Part shown: piece after piece, positions 1 through 8,505 of the stretch
Layout of the letters: the number at the start of each line of letters is the position of its first letter
Position numbering within the stretch: the stretch's first letter is position 1
Assembly (NCBI RefSeq): GCF_900107375.1
Contig: NZ_FNPT01000009.1
Span: forward strand, 102,262-166,261
Source of the DNA: Lysobacter sp. yr284
GTDB taxonomy: Bacteria; Pseudomonadota; Gammaproteobacteria; Xanthomonadales; Xanthomonadaceae
Direction: 5' to 3'
Length of the DNA stretch: 64,000 nucleotides
Made by a program: the position numbers and the translations under genes
Notes under the pieces: generated by a model
Told to the model about the DNA's origin: nothing
Databases searched by the model: none
Seen by the model: the letters and a program-made list of their open reading frames with translations, nothing else

Positions 1-147
1 GCTGCAGTGCTGGCGTTGCGGTCTTCGTGCAAGCGCTGCGGATCGGATTCGCGCTGTCCCCCACGAGCTGTCTTCGAGCGGTCGCCTGGATGCGACGCGC
101 ATCGGTGGGAGCGACGGTCGGCGGCTTCCTGGCCGCCTGTTCAAACC

Positions 148-172
148 GTCATCCCCGCGAAGGCGGGGATTC
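148..172. repeat. REP palindrome (ATCCCCGC-GCGGGGAT)
   Basis: The inverted repeat ATCCCCGC / GCGGGGAT with a short loop, preceded by GTC, matches the common dispersed REP palindrome of xanthomonads and other proteobacteria. It lies in the non-coding stretch left of the DUF2239 gene. The remainder of bases 1-398 shows no ORF with convincing protein character. Confidence 0.7.
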
Positions 173-398
173 AGAGACTTCAGCGCCATCCCTGGATCGA
201 AGCGACGCGGAACCGGGCTCGGCGCAAACGACGGCCGACGGATTGCGCGATGTCTTCTTCCACCTGTCGCCCCTCGAAACCGAAACCGGCGACATCCGCG
301 CCGCGCTGCGACGCCGCCCCCGAGTATTCCGCCGCAGCGAAGCGACTCGCGACGGGTACTCGCGGAACCGCGCTGGATGCGAAACCGCGCCGCTGCTC

Positions 399-1031
399 TT
401 ACGTCGCCGGCGTCGCCGACACGGCGAACGCGTCGCCCGCGAGCGCGAGCAGGTACTCGCGCACATCCGCCGGCCAGGCGTCGAGGCGCTGCACGAAGCC
501 GGCGCGGTCGCCGGCGAACAGCGCGCGGGTGGCGTCCTCCGCGCCGGGCGCGTTGCCGGCCAGGGCGTTGAGGCAGCGGTAGGCGGCTTCGCGCGCGAGC
601 CGCTGGCGCATGCCGGCCTCGCCTTGCTTGCGCGCCTGGTCGATGAGCTTGCGCAGGGTGACCGAGGCGCCGCCGGGTTGCGCTGCGAGCCAATCCCAGT
701 GGCGCGGCAGCAAGGTGATCTCGCGCGCGGTCACGCCCAGGCGCGGACGGCCGCGGCCGCGCGGGGCCGGCTCGGCGTGCGGCGGGTCGCCGGCCGGCTC
801 GGCCTCGGCCTCGGCCGGCAAGTCGCGGTAGCGCTCGGCCACGGCCTGCGCGTCGCCGCCGAGGTGCAGGTCGATCTGCTGGCCGGTGCGGTCGTCGAAC
901 ACCAGCAGTTCGGCGTCGCCGGCGCGCGCGGCGGCGGCGTGCACCGCGACGGCGACGTCGGCGAGGCGGCCGCGGGCCAGCAGGCGTTGGCCGGCGAAGG
1001 CGGTGTAGCCGGGGGCGAGGGGCGTGGTCAT
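399..1031 (-). CDS. DUF2239 family protein
   Basis: 210-residue soluble protein starting MTTPLAPGYTAFAGQRLLARG. The N-terminal half (about 1-65) has alternating beta-like stretches with LLVFDDRTGQQIDLHL. A charged, Pro-rich linker with GRGRPRLGV follows at about 90-100. The C-terminal half contains REITLLPRHWDWLAAQPGGASVTLRKLIDQARK, characteristic of the DUF2239 family, whose biochemical role is unknown; the GRGRPRLGV stretch resembles an AT-hook or sequence-independent DNA-binding patch (inference). I chose the ATG at 1031 because the upstream in-frame sequence is low-complexity and Arg-rich. No clear Shine-Dalgarno is visible. It stands alone on its strand. Confidence 0.8.
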   Translation of the reverse strand: MTTPLAPGYTAFAGQRLLARGRLADVAVAVHAAAARAGDAELLVFDDRTGQQIDLHLGGDAQAVAERYRDLPAEAEAEPAGDPPHAEPAPRGRGRPRLGVTAREITLLPRHWDWLAAQPGGASVTLRKLIDQARKQGEAGMRQRLAREAAYRCLNALAGNAPGAEDATRALFAGDRAGFVQRLDAWPADVREYLLALAGDAFAVSATPAT

Positions 1032-1457
1032 TGGGGAGGATCGGTGGGGCGAGGTCGCGAATATTATCCGGGTATAATTTACGTGGCAAGTGGTTGGAGC
1101 CCGTTTCGTACGGTTCCGGCACCGGGCCTGCCGCCCGGCCGTGTGTCCCCAAGCGTCGATCCGTGCGACGGCTCGATCCGACCAGCTCCCGATGCCCGCG
1201 TCCCGAGCCATCGATCCGCCAGCCCCGCAGCGGCTCCGGCCCGCACGAATCCGTCGCCGCACCAGCGCAGCCGGATCGCGCGACCCCGAGGCCGAAACTG
1301 CCGCGCCGCAGCATTGCGCGGCCGGCCTGACGGCCGGCGTCGCCGCCAACGCGCCATGCGGTAGCGCGACGCTAGACCTCGCCCGCCGCGCGCAGGCCGC
1401 GCCCGCGACCGCGCGGCGGCGGGGCTAGAGTCGGCCGACCTCATCAGGAGCAAGACC
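1032..1457. other. Non-coding divergent intergenic region
   Basis: 426 bases between divergent genes. A locally A+T-rich patch at about 1060-1085 (ATATTATCCGGGTATAATTT) could hold a promoter. A G+C-rich inverted repeat, GGCCGGC-tgac-GGCCGGC type, lies at about 1318-1340. No ORF here has credible composition. Confidence 0.5.
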
Positions 1458-2105
1458 ATGGCCGCCGGCATCACCGCCTTGGAGCGGTTCGTCCATCAAG
1501 CCCTGGCCAGCGGACAGTCGCGGCAGAGCACGGCGCAGGCGCTGGTCGCGGCGGGCTGGAGCGAAGCGCAGGTGCGCGGCGCGCTCGGCGCGTACGCCGA
1601 CAGCGACTTTCCGGTGCCGGTGCCGCGGCCGCGCGTGTCGGTGTCGGCGCGCGAGACCTTCGTGTACCTGCTGACCTTCAGCGCGCTGTACGTGGTCGCC
1701 TTCCATCTGGGCGACCTGTGGTTCGACCTGATCGAGTTCTATCTGCCCGACCCGATCGAGCCGTACGCGTACTGGGGCAGCGGCGTCGACGATTCGCTGC
1801 GCAGCTCGGTCGCCGCGCTGGCGGTGGCGTTCCCGTTGTTCGCCTGGCTGTGCCACCGGATCGACGCCGACGTGCGCCGCAATCCGGGCCAGCGGCTGTC
1901 GCCGGTGCGGCGCTGGCTGACCTACCTGACCTTGTTCCTGGCCGCGGCGGCGTTGATCTGCGATGCGGCCGCGCTGCTGTACCACTGGCTCGGCGGCGAG
2001 CTGAGCCTGCGGTTCGGACTCAAGGCGCTGGCGGTGGCGGTGGTCGCCGGCAGCGCGTTCGGCTACTACATCCGCGACCTGCAACGCGAGGAGACGCAGG
2101 CATGA
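1458..2105 (+). CDS. DUF5671-type integral membrane protein
   Basis: 215 residues. Residues 1-45 (ITALERFVHQALASGQSRQSTAQALVAAGWSEAQV) form a helical domain typical of proteins annotated as DUF5671. Four hydrophobic segments follow, at about 60-80, 115-135, 155-175 and 185-205, so it should sit in the inner membrane. The start is supported by AGGAG at 1446-1450, 7 nt before the ATG. The stop overlaps the next gene by 4 nt (ATGA), indicating translational coupling. Function is unknown. Confidence 0.75.
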   Translation: MAAGITALERFVHQALASGQSRQSTAQALVAAGWSEAQVRGALGAYADSDFPVPVPRPRVSVSARETFVYLLTFSALYVVAFHLGDLWFDLIEFYLPDPIEPYAYWGSGVDDSLRSSVAALAVAFPLFAWLCHRIDADVRRNPGQRLSPVRRWLTYLTLFLAAAALICDAAALLYHWLGGELSLRFGLKALAVAVVAGSAFGYYIRDLQREETQA

Positions 2106-2542
2106 AGGCTTCCCCGGGACGCATCCTCATCGTCGCCGCCGGTGCGGCCATCCTGGCCAGTTCGGCGTTGGCGATCGCGGTGATCGGCGGGCCGGGCGAC
2201 CAGCGCCTGGCGCGCATGGACCTGCGCCGCACTCAAGACCTGGAGCGAGTTCAGGACGAGATCGAGCGCTATGGCGAACGCCACAATCGCCTGCCGCCGG
2301 ACCTGGCCGCGCTGGTGGCGCAGCCGGGCGTGGCCCTGGACGTGGTCGATCCGCAGACCGCCGCGCCGTACCGCTACCTGCCCGGCGCCGGCGGAACCTA
2401 CCGGCTGTGCGCGCGCTTCGACACCGACAGCGGCCAGCGCGACGCCGCGCGCCGCTCCGAGAGCGAACTCGACGACGACTGGCGCCATCCGCGCGGCGAG
2501 TTCTGCTTCGACGGCGATGCGTCCGACGCGCTGCAGGAGTGA
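2102..2542 (+). CDS. Small membrane-anchored hypothetical protein
   Basis: 146 residues. An N-terminal hydrophobic anchor (ILIVAAGAAILASSALAIAVI, about 8-28) is followed by a periplasmic domain with a helical stretch (DLERVQDEIERYGERHNRLPPDLAAL) and a compact C-terminal part with two Cys (LCARF and FCFDG). The layout resembles type II pseudopilin-like or DUF5671-partner periplasmic proteins ('PPDLAALV...YRYLPG...YRLCARF'). It overlaps the membrane gene upstream by 4 nt, so the two probably form one functional unit. No known catalytic motif is seen. Confidence 0.75.
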   Translation: MKASPGRILIVAAGAAILASSALAIAVIGGPGDQRLARMDLRRTQDLERVQDEIERYGERHNRLPPDLAALVAQPGVALDVVDPQTAAPYRYLPGAGGTYRLCARFDTDSGQRDAARRSESELDDDWRHPRGEFCFDGDASDALQE

Positions 2543-2650
2543 GTGCGGCGGCGCATCGGGTGTGCGGCGCGCGCGGCCGCGGCGGCTGCGCGCGCCATCG
2601 GTATCGCCGCCGCCATCGGGCTGGCGCGCCGCGTGCGCGGCGGGTCCGGC

Positions 2651-3793
2651 TCAGCCGGCGCCTTCGCACTCCTGGCGCTGCACGTCGGGCACGAAGCCGC
2701 CCTGCATCAGGAACATCGGCGGCGTGTTCGGCGCCGCGCCGCCGGGGCCCGCGGGCGGAGTCGGCGCGCTCGGCGGGCTCCAGCTCTGCGCGCGTTCGGC
2801 GGCGCGCCCGCGCGCCTGGCTGACTTGTTCGGGCGACAGGTCGCGGGTCAGCGCGCGGATCTGCGCGTCGAGCATCTCGCGCGAATTGAAGCGGCCGCCG
2901 CGCGGCCCGCGCGCGCCGGGGCCGCCCGGCGCGGCCTCGGGGCCGTCGGCGTCCTGGGCCGGCAGGCCGTCGCGCAACTGCAGGAACAGCGCCAGCGATT
3001 CGACCGCGTTGGGCTGCACCACCTGGCCGAGGAAACCGCGGCGCATGCCGTCGCGCTGCGGCGAATAGGCATAGGCCAGCGAGGCGAGCATGCGCGCGTC
3101 GCCGCGCTGGGCGGCGGTGCGCGCGATCGACTCGGCTTCGCCGCGATAGGTGGCCAGGCCGGGCAGGTTGTCGAGCAGTTCCTGGTAGCGGAAGGCGTTG
3201 CCGCTGGCGTAGTGGCGCATCGCCGCCGGTTGGCCGGCCAGCGCGGCGCGGCGCCAGTAGGCGGCGCGTTGTTCGGGGCTGATCGGCGGCACCTGCGCGC
3301 AGTGCTCGGACTGGGTCAGCAGGCGGTCGGTCATGCTTTGGTAGCTCTCGGCCATGCGCTCGCGCTGCTCGCGTTGCTGCGGGGTGTCCTGCGGCATGCG
3401 TTCGAGCTGGCGTTCGAACATGTCGAGATTGTTCTCGGCGCCGGCCAGGCGCATGCGCAGGCTGTCGCAGTACTCCATCTCGGCGGCGAGGCGGCAGGCG
3501 GCGGCGGGTTCGCTGGCGGCGCGGCGCTGCAGTTCCGGCAGGACCAGGCGCAGCGGCGAGTCGATCGGCGGCAGCGGCCGCGCGGTGCCGGCGTCGTAGC
3601 GCGCGATCGCCGCGGACGCGGCCGGCGCGGCGCCGGCCTTCGCCGGCGCGGCGGCATCCGCGCGCGCGGCGGCGAGCGCCGGCGGCGGCGCGTCGGCGCC
3701 GCTGCGGCGGCCCCAGTAGTACATGCCGGCGCCGGTGGCGGCCAGCGCGGCGACCCAGATCAGCGTGCGTCCATGCTTGAGCGTTGCGGTCAT
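2651..3793 (-). CDS. Membrane-anchored periplasmic hypothetical protein
   Basis: 380 residues. A signal-anchor helix (TLIWVAALAATGAGMYYWG, about 9-28) is followed by an Ala/Pro-rich linker (30-70) and a helical, Gln/Glu/Arg-rich domain with paired Cys (ACRLAAEMEYCDSL). Its middle part (AAYWRRAALAGQPAAMRHYASGNAF and RGDARMLASLAYAYSPQ) resembles degenerate Sel1/TPR helices. The C-terminus is Pro/Gly-rich. The ATG at 3793 was chosen over the longer upstream ORF because the extra residues are Arg-rich and lack protein character. Function unknown. Confidence 0.7.
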   Translation of the reverse strand: MTATLKHGRTLIWVAALAATGAGMYYWGRRSGADAPPPALAAARADAAAPAKAGAAPAASAAIARYDAGTARPLPPIDSPLRLVLPELQRRAASEPAAACRLAAEMEYCDSLRMRLAGAENNLDMFERQLERMPQDTPQQREQRERMAESYQSMTDRLLTQSEHCAQVPPISPEQRAAYWRRAALAGQPAAMRHYASGNAFRYQELLDNLPGLATYRGEAESIARTAAQRGDARMLASLAYAYSPQRDGMRRGFLGQVVQPNAVESLALFLQLRDGLPAQDADGPEAAPGGPGARGPRGGRFNSREMLDAQIRALTRDLSPEQVSQARGRAAERAQSWSPPSAPTPPAGPGGAAPNTPPMFLMQGGFVPDVQRQECEGAG

Positions 3794-3990
3794 CGAGCGA
3801 CGTGAGGGCGACGGTGGTCCCGAATCATAAGCGCAGATTCGGCACAGCGTGTGCGCCTCGTCGCCCGGCCGGGCCAGTGTGGATTCTGACAGGTCCTCTT
3901 GGCAGCGCCGGGCGCGCGGCGCCAAGCTGCGCGGCAGACCTCCCTCTGCCGGCAGCCGCCAGGACGGCCGCCGCCGGCGCAACGAAACCG

Positions 3991-4032
3991 CGCACGGGCC
4001 GGGGCGATGAGCCTCGGCCCGTGCGTTTTTTC
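3991..4032. terminator. Rho-independent terminator hairpin
   Basis: Stem CGCACGGGCCG(gg) / CCTCGGCCCGTGCG, with TTTTTT on the + strand side and a weak T-rich tail on the - side. It sits just beyond the stop of the short-chain dehydrogenase gene at 4064 on the - strand, so it may close that transcript. The stronger T run faces the other way. Confidence 0.55.
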
Positions 4033-4063
4033 GGTTCGTCGTTTCAGCCGCGTTTCGGCGCGA

Positions 4064-4963
4064 TCAGGCCGGGCGCGGGGCGAGCAGGTCGGCGAGATCG
4101 TTGCGGCGCAGGAATTCGGCGCGGATGCGGTCGGCGACGGCGCTGACGGTTTCCGCGCCGTCGTCGGCGGGATCGACGTGGACGCGGAACGGGCGCCGGC
4201 CGGGCGGGCGTTCCAGGATTGCGACCATGGCCTCGGCGACGCTGGCCGGATCGGCGTCGGCGGGCACGCCGGCGGCGAGTTTTTCCAGGATCTCCGGGCC
4301 GAAGCCGGCGGTCGGGCCTTGCTCGTAGTCGGCGACGCGCTGCGCATCGGCCGGCGCGCCGGCGTGGGCGAAGTGATTGGTGCCGGAGGTGAACGCGCCC
4401 GGCACCAGGATCGAGGTCTCGATGCCCCAGCGCGCGAGTTCGCCGGCGTAGCTGACCGCGAGCGAATCCATCGCCGCCTTGGCCGCGAAGTACGGCGCCA
4501 GGTACGGCGGCGTGCCGCCGCGCGCGCTGGTGCTCGACACCCACAGCAACAGGCCGCGGCGTTGCGCGCGCAGCTGCGGCAGCGCGGCGCGGTTGACCCG
4601 CTGCGCGCCGAGCACGTTGCTGTCGTAGAGCTGGGCGAACTGTTCCGGGGTGAACGCCTCGGCCGGGCCGAACGCCATGTGGCCGGCGTTGTGCACCAGC
4701 GCATCGAGACGGCCGTGCGCGGCGAGGATCGTCGCGACGGCGGCGTCGGCCGAAGCCTGCGAGGCGACATCGAGTTCGAGCGTGCGCAGGTCCACGCCGT
4801 GTTCGCGGGCGTAGTCGCCCGCGGCGGCGACCTGCGGCGCGTTGCGCCCGGCGGTCTCGCGCATGCTGGCGTAGACGGTGTGGCCGGCGCGGGCGAGGGC
4901 GCGCGCGGCGAGGGCGCCGAAACCGCTGGACGCGCCGGTGATGAGGACGATCTGCTGGGTCAT
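4064..4963 (-). CDS. Short-chain dehydrogenase/reductase (SDR)
   Basis: 299 residues, an NAD(P)-dependent oxidoreductase of the classical SDR family. The cofactor motif TGASSGFG is at about 9-16 and the NAG motif (VHNAGH) at about 90. The catalytic Ser lies in WVSSTSARGG, and the Tyr-x3-Lys pair in PYFAAKAAMDS. The C-terminal extension (PPGRRPFRVHVDPADDGAETV) resembles the retinol-dehydrogenase-like SDR subgroup in which substrates vary. Substrate cannot be read from sequence. An array of intergenic repeats lies upstream, between it and a second SDR gene on the same strand. Confidence 0.88.
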   Translation of the reverse strand: MTQQIVLITGASSGFGALAARALARAGHTVYASMRETAGRNAPQVAAAGDYAREHGVDLRTLELDVASQASADAAVATILAAHGRLDALVHNAGHMAFGPAEAFTPEQFAQLYDSNVLGAQRVNRAALPQLRAQRRGLLLWVSSTSARGGTPPYLAPYFAAKAAMDSLAVSYAGELARWGIETSILVPGAFTSGTNHFAHAGAPADAQRVADYEQGPTAGFGPEILEKLAAGVPADADPASVAEAMVAILERPPGRRPFRVHVDPADDGAETVSAVADRIRAEFLRRNDLADLLAPRPA

Positions 4964-5046
4964 GGCAAGGCTCCGCTGGCGGGCGTGGGGCGCCCGGAGG
5001 AAAGAAGAGGGGTGAGGGGCGGGCGCTCGCCGCGGGCGCGAAGGGA

Positions 5047-5432
5047 AGGGACTTCAGGCCCGATGCTTTTCGGTCGGTTGGCGATGCGCTGGAACGAGAG
5101 CGTCGGGGCTGAAGCCCCTCCCACAGCCGCCGCGCTGCGATGGTTGGTTTCGGAGTTTTGGGGAAGGGCCTTCAGGCCCGATGCTTTTCGGTCGGTTGGC
5201 GATGCGGTGGAACAAGAGCGTCGGGGCTGAAGCCCCTCCCACAACCGCCGCGCTGCGATGGTTGGTTTCGGAATTTTTGTGGGAGGGCCTTCAGGCCCGA
5301 TGCTTTTCGGTCGGTTGGCGATGCGCTGGAACGAGAGCGTCGGAGCTGAAGCCTCTCCCACAACAGCGCTGTAGTCGCTGCGGGTGTTTTTTGTGGGAGG
5401 GCCTTTCAGGCCCGACGCTTTCCGCTCAGGTC
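5047..5432. repeat. Tandem array of family A intergenic repeats
   Basis: Three near-identical units of about 115-120 bp plus a partial fourth. Each contains GGGCCTTCAGGCCCGATGCT, then TTTCGGTCGGTTGGCGATG, then AGCGTCGGGGCTGAAGCCC-CTCCCACA; the outer parts of each unit are mutually inverted. The units are separated by the conserved CCGCCGCGCTGCGATGGTTGG sequence. They form a potential chain of hairpins between two SDR genes. Single copies of the same family occur at about 25159, 34204, 43142 and 53324. Confidence 0.85.
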
Positions 5433-5475
5433 GCGGCGAACGGCACGACGCGCACCGGGCCCGAAGCGCTGCGGC

Positions 5476-6228
5476 TCAGAAGATGTAGCCGCCGTTGACC
5501 CGCAGCACCTGCGAGTTCACCCAGCCGCCGTCGCGGCCGAGCAGGAACGCCACCGCGGCGGCGATCTCTTCCGGCGTGCCCAGCCGCTCCAGCGGCGCCA
5601 GCGACTGGAAATGCGCGATCTGCTCGGGGGTCTTGCCGTTGAGGAACAGTTCGGTCGCCACCGGCCCCGGCGCGACCGCGTTGACGGTGATGCCGCGCCC
5701 GCGCAGTTCGTTGGCGAGCACGTGCACCAGGCCTTCGACGCCGGCCTTGGAGGCGATGTACGGGCCGTAGTTGGGGAACGCCTTGCCGATCACGCTGGTC
5801 GACAGGGCGACGATGCGGCCGCCCTCGCGCAGGTGTTCCGCGGCCAGTCCCAGCACGATGTAGCTGCCGCGCAGGTTGGTCGCGATCACCCGGTCGAACT
5901 CGGCGAGATCGCCGCCCTGCACCGGCACGTAGGGCATCACCCCGGCGCTGTTGACGACCGCGTCGAGGCGGCCGAACGCGGCCTGGGCGGTGGCGAACAC
6001 GCGGCGCATGCCGTCGGCGTCGGCGACGTCGCCCTGCAGCGCGAGCGCGCGGCCGCCGGCGGATTCGATCTCGGCCACGACCGCGTCGGCGGCGGCGCCA
6101 TTGCCGGCGTAGTTGACGGCGACGGCGAAGCCGTCGGCGGCCAGGCGCAGGGCGATGGCGCGGCCGATGCCGCGCGAGGCGCCGGTGACGAGCGCGGCCG
6201 GGGTGGGAAGGGCGGTCTGGGCGGACAT
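5476..6228 (-). CDS. SDR family oxidoreductase (3-oxoacyl-ACP reductase-like)
   Basis: 250 residues. TGASRGIG is at about 15-22, VVNSAGVM (variant NAG motif) near 90, catalytic Ser in ALSTSVIGKA, and Tyr-x3-Lys in YIASKAG. The C-terminus APLERLGTPEEIAAAVAFLLGRDGGWVNSQVLRVNGGYIF is typical of FabG-like and glucose-1-dehydrogenase-like SDRs, except that the usual VDGG is VNGG. The divergent LysR gene 250 nt away is its likely regulator. True substrate is unknown. Confidence 0.88.
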   Translation of the reverse strand: MSAQTALPTPAALVTGASRGIGRAIALRLAADGFAVAVNYAGNGAAADAVVAEIESAGGRALALQGDVADADGMRRVFATAQAAFGRLDAVVNSAGVMPYVPVQGGDLAEFDRVIATNLRGSYIVLGLAAEHLREGGRIVALSTSVIGKAFPNYGPYIASKAGVEGLVHVLANELRGRGITVNAVAPGPVATELFLNGKTPEQIAHFQSLAPLERLGTPEEIAAAVAFLLGRDGGWVNSQVLRVNGGYIF

Positions 6229-6321
6229 GGACGGACTCCGGTGGGGGGGGGCGGGGCGGGGCGGTCGCCCCGGCGATGGCAGGCAGTCTGCGCGTTGGCT
6301 GTGGCTGGATAAATCGTGCGG

Positions 6322-6356
6322 AATTGGCAATACAATTCAATAATCGCCAACAATTG
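6322..6356. promoter_or_regulatory. Candidate LysR operator between lysR and SDR gene
   Basis: An A+T-rich stretch in a G+C-rich background carries AATTG at 6322-6326, CAATT at 6333-6337 and CAATTG at 6351-6356, interleaved with TTGGC (6325-6328 region) and GCCAA (6346-6350). LysR-type regulators usually bind dyads of this sort in divergent promoters. Binding itself is inferred. Confidence 0.45.
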
Positions 6357-6478
6357 GGCGGCGAGTGCCGCCCACAATCCGCCAGGCCGGCCGACGCCAC
6401 CCGACGCCGCCCGCGCCGCGCCCGGCCTGCGACCTGCGCCTGCCTGCCCACCCCTGCCGCCCCTCGCCAAAGCCCGCC

Positions 6479-7387
6479 ATGGACCGCCTCGACACCCTGC
6501 GCCTGTTCGTCCGTATCGTCGAACTGGGCAGCTTCACCCGCGCCGCCGCGGTGCTGGACCTGCCGCGCGCCACCGCCACCCACGCGATCAAGCAACTCGA
6601 AGCGCGGCTCGGCGCGCGCCTGCTCGAACGCACCACCCGGCAGGTGCGGCCGACCCTGGACGGGCAGGCCTACTACGAGCGCTGCGTGCACGTGCTGGCC
6701 GAGCTCGACGACGCCGACGCGGCGCTGGCCCAGCTCGCCGGCGATCCGCACGGCACCTTGCGCGTCGACCTGCACGGCATCCACGCGGTCGGCATCGTGC
6801 TGCCGCGCATCGACGAGTTCCATGCGCGCTATCCGCGCATCGAACTGGCCATCAGCAGCGGCGACCGCCTGGTCGACCTGGTGCGCGAAGGCATCGACTG
6901 CGTGGTGCGTTCGGGCGTGCCGCGCGATTCCTCGCTGGTGGCGCGGCGCATCGCGACCATGCCCGAGGTGGTCTGCGCCAGCCCCGACTACCTGCAGCGC
7001 TACGGCGTGCCGCGCCATCCCGACGAACTGGCCGCGCACCGCGCGGTCGGTTTCTTCGCCAGCGACCGCGACCTGCGTTATCCGTTCGAGCTCAACGTCG
7101 ACGGCGCGCTGCGCGAGTACCGGCTGGAGAGCTGGATCGACGTCAACGACGCCGCCTGCTACGCCGCTGCGGCGCTGCGCGGCTGCGGCCTGATCCAGTT
7201 GCCGCGCCACGGCGTGGAGCGTCATCTCGACGCAGGCCGGCTGGTCGAAGTGCTGGCCGATTACGCCAGCCCCGGCGTGCCGGCGTGGGCGATGTACCCG
7301 CAGCACCGGCAGCTGTCGCCGCGGGTGCGCGCGTTCGTGGACTGGGTGGCCGGCGTGTTCGCCGACAAGTTCGGCGCGCCGGGCTAG
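6479..7387 (+). CDS. LysR family transcriptional regulator
   Basis: 302 residues. The N-terminal winged helix-turn-helix (MDRLDTLRLFVRIVELGSFTRAAAVLDLPRATATHAIKQLEARLGARLLER) belongs to the LysR family. The effector domain (about 90-295) has the VGIVLPRIDEFHARYPRIEL and LVDLVREGIDCVVR signatures. The ATG at 6479 is preferred over the longer upstream frame because the HTH starts at once and upstream codons look non-coding. It is divergent from the SDR gene at 5476-6228, the usual LysR/target arrangement. Confidence 0.92.
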   Translation: MDRLDTLRLFVRIVELGSFTRAAAVLDLPRATATHAIKQLEARLGARLLERTTRQVRPTLDGQAYYERCVHVLAELDDADAALAQLAGDPHGTLRVDLHGIHAVGIVLPRIDEFHARYPRIELAISSGDRLVDLVREGIDCVVRSGVPRDSSLVARRIATMPEVVCASPDYLQRYGVPRHPDELAAHRAVGFFASDRDLRYPFELNVDGALREYRLESWIDVNDAACYAAAALRGCGLIQLPRHGVERHLDAGRLVEVLADYASPGVPAWAMYPQHRQLSPRVRAFVDWVAGVFADKFGAPG

Positions 7388-7411
7388 GCCGGCGTCCGCC
7401 GCCGCGCAGCC

Positions 7412-8353
7412 TCAGCGCGCGGCCGCGGCCTGCGCCGACCAGTGCTGGCGCTGCTCGCTCAGCGCGTCGATCAGCGCGCGCAGGCCGGAGGACACGTGGC
7501 GATGGCCGGGGTAGTACAGGCACAGCCCCGGAGAATCCGGGCACCAGTCCTCCAGCACCCGTTGCAGGCGGCCGTCGCGCAAGGCCTCGGCGGCGAGGTG
7601 GTCGGGGACGAAGGCGATGCCGATGCCGTCGATCGCCGCGTCGACCATCAGCGGTTGGTCGGTCAGGGTCAGCGGGCCGTCGACGTTGACCCGCTCGAGG
7701 ATGCCGCGGCGCTCGAATTCCCAGCGATAGATCGCCCCGCTTTCGAAGCGGAAGCGGATGCAGTCGTGGCCGTGCAGATCCTGCGGGACCCGCGGGCGGC
7801 CGCGCGCGGCCAGGTAGGCCGGCGCGGCGATGGCGGCGAAGCGGACCCGGTCGAGCACGTTGACCGCGACCATGTCCTGGGCGACCGCCTCGGCCAGGCG
7901 GATGCCGGCGTCGAATCCGTCGGCGACGATGTCGCTGAGGCGGCCGTCGCTGACCAGGTCCAGGCGCACCTGCGGGTGCTCGCGCAGGAAGCGCGCGAGC
8001 AGCGGCTTGAGCACCAGCCGGATCGCGCCTTCGCTGGCGTTGATCCGGACCGTGCCGCTGGGCGTGCCGCGGCGTTCCTCGATCTCCCGCACCGCGTCCT
8101 CGATCGCGCCCATGGCCGGGCGCAGCCGCGCGAGCAGGCGCTCGCCGGCGTCGGTCAGCGCCATGCTGCGGGTGGTGCGGTTGAACAGGCGGATGCCCAG
8201 GCGCTGTTCCAGCGACTTGATCGAATGGCTGATCGCCGATGGGGTCAGGTCGAGTTCGGCCGCGGCGGCGCGGAAGCTGCGCTGGTTGGCCACGGCCAGG
8301 AACACGCTGTAGGCGGACAGGTCGCCGCCCTTTGATTGATGAGTGGATTTCAT
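7412..8353 (-). CDS. LysR family transcriptional regulator
   Basis: 313 residues from the ATG at 8353 (an in-frame upstream start at 8392 would add 13). HTH segment: LSAYSVFLAVANQRSFRAAAAELDLTPSAISHSIKSLEQRLGIRLFNRTTRS. The effector domain includes VRINASEGAIRLVLKPLLARF and DGFDAGIRLAEAVAQDMVAV, as in the CrgA/PA0477-type subgroup. It is divergently arranged with the alcohol dehydrogenase gene starting at 8506, which it probably controls. The gene ends 24 nt after the convergent LysR gene. Confidence 0.92.
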   Translation of the reverse strand: MKSTHQSKGGDLSAYSVFLAVANQRSFRAAAAELDLTPSAISHSIKSLEQRLGIRLFNRTTRSMALTDAGERLLARLRPAMGAIEDAVREIEERRGTPSGTVRINASEGAIRLVLKPLLARFLREHPQVRLDLVSDGRLSDIVADGFDAGIRLAEAVAQDMVAVNVLDRVRFAAIAAPAYLAARGRPRVPQDLHGHDCIRFRFESGAIYRWEFERRGILERVNVDGPLTLTDQPLMVDAAIDGIGIAFVPDHLAAEALRDGRLQRVLEDWCPDSPGLCLYYPGHRHVSSGLRALIDALSEQRQHWSAQAAAAR

Positions 8354-8505
8354 CTCGGCATCAAGGATTGGCGAGATTGTTTCGACAGTCAACGCTGCCT
8401 AGGCTGGACCCGCCTTGCGTTGCCGCTGCGCCGCGGCCGGTCCGGTTCCCGCTGGCCCGGCCGCGCGCCGCCGCGCGCGCCCATTCCAGCCTGCAGGAGC
8501 GAACC

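Noticed and set aside
7-1364. Overlapping + strand frames at the left end
   Set aside because: Arg/Ala/Gly-rich; they run antisense to the DUF2239 gene, which has real family signatures.
5047-5432. CRISPR array
   Set aside because: The repeated units are about 115-120 bp, contiguous and nearly identical throughout, without unique spacers or cas genes.
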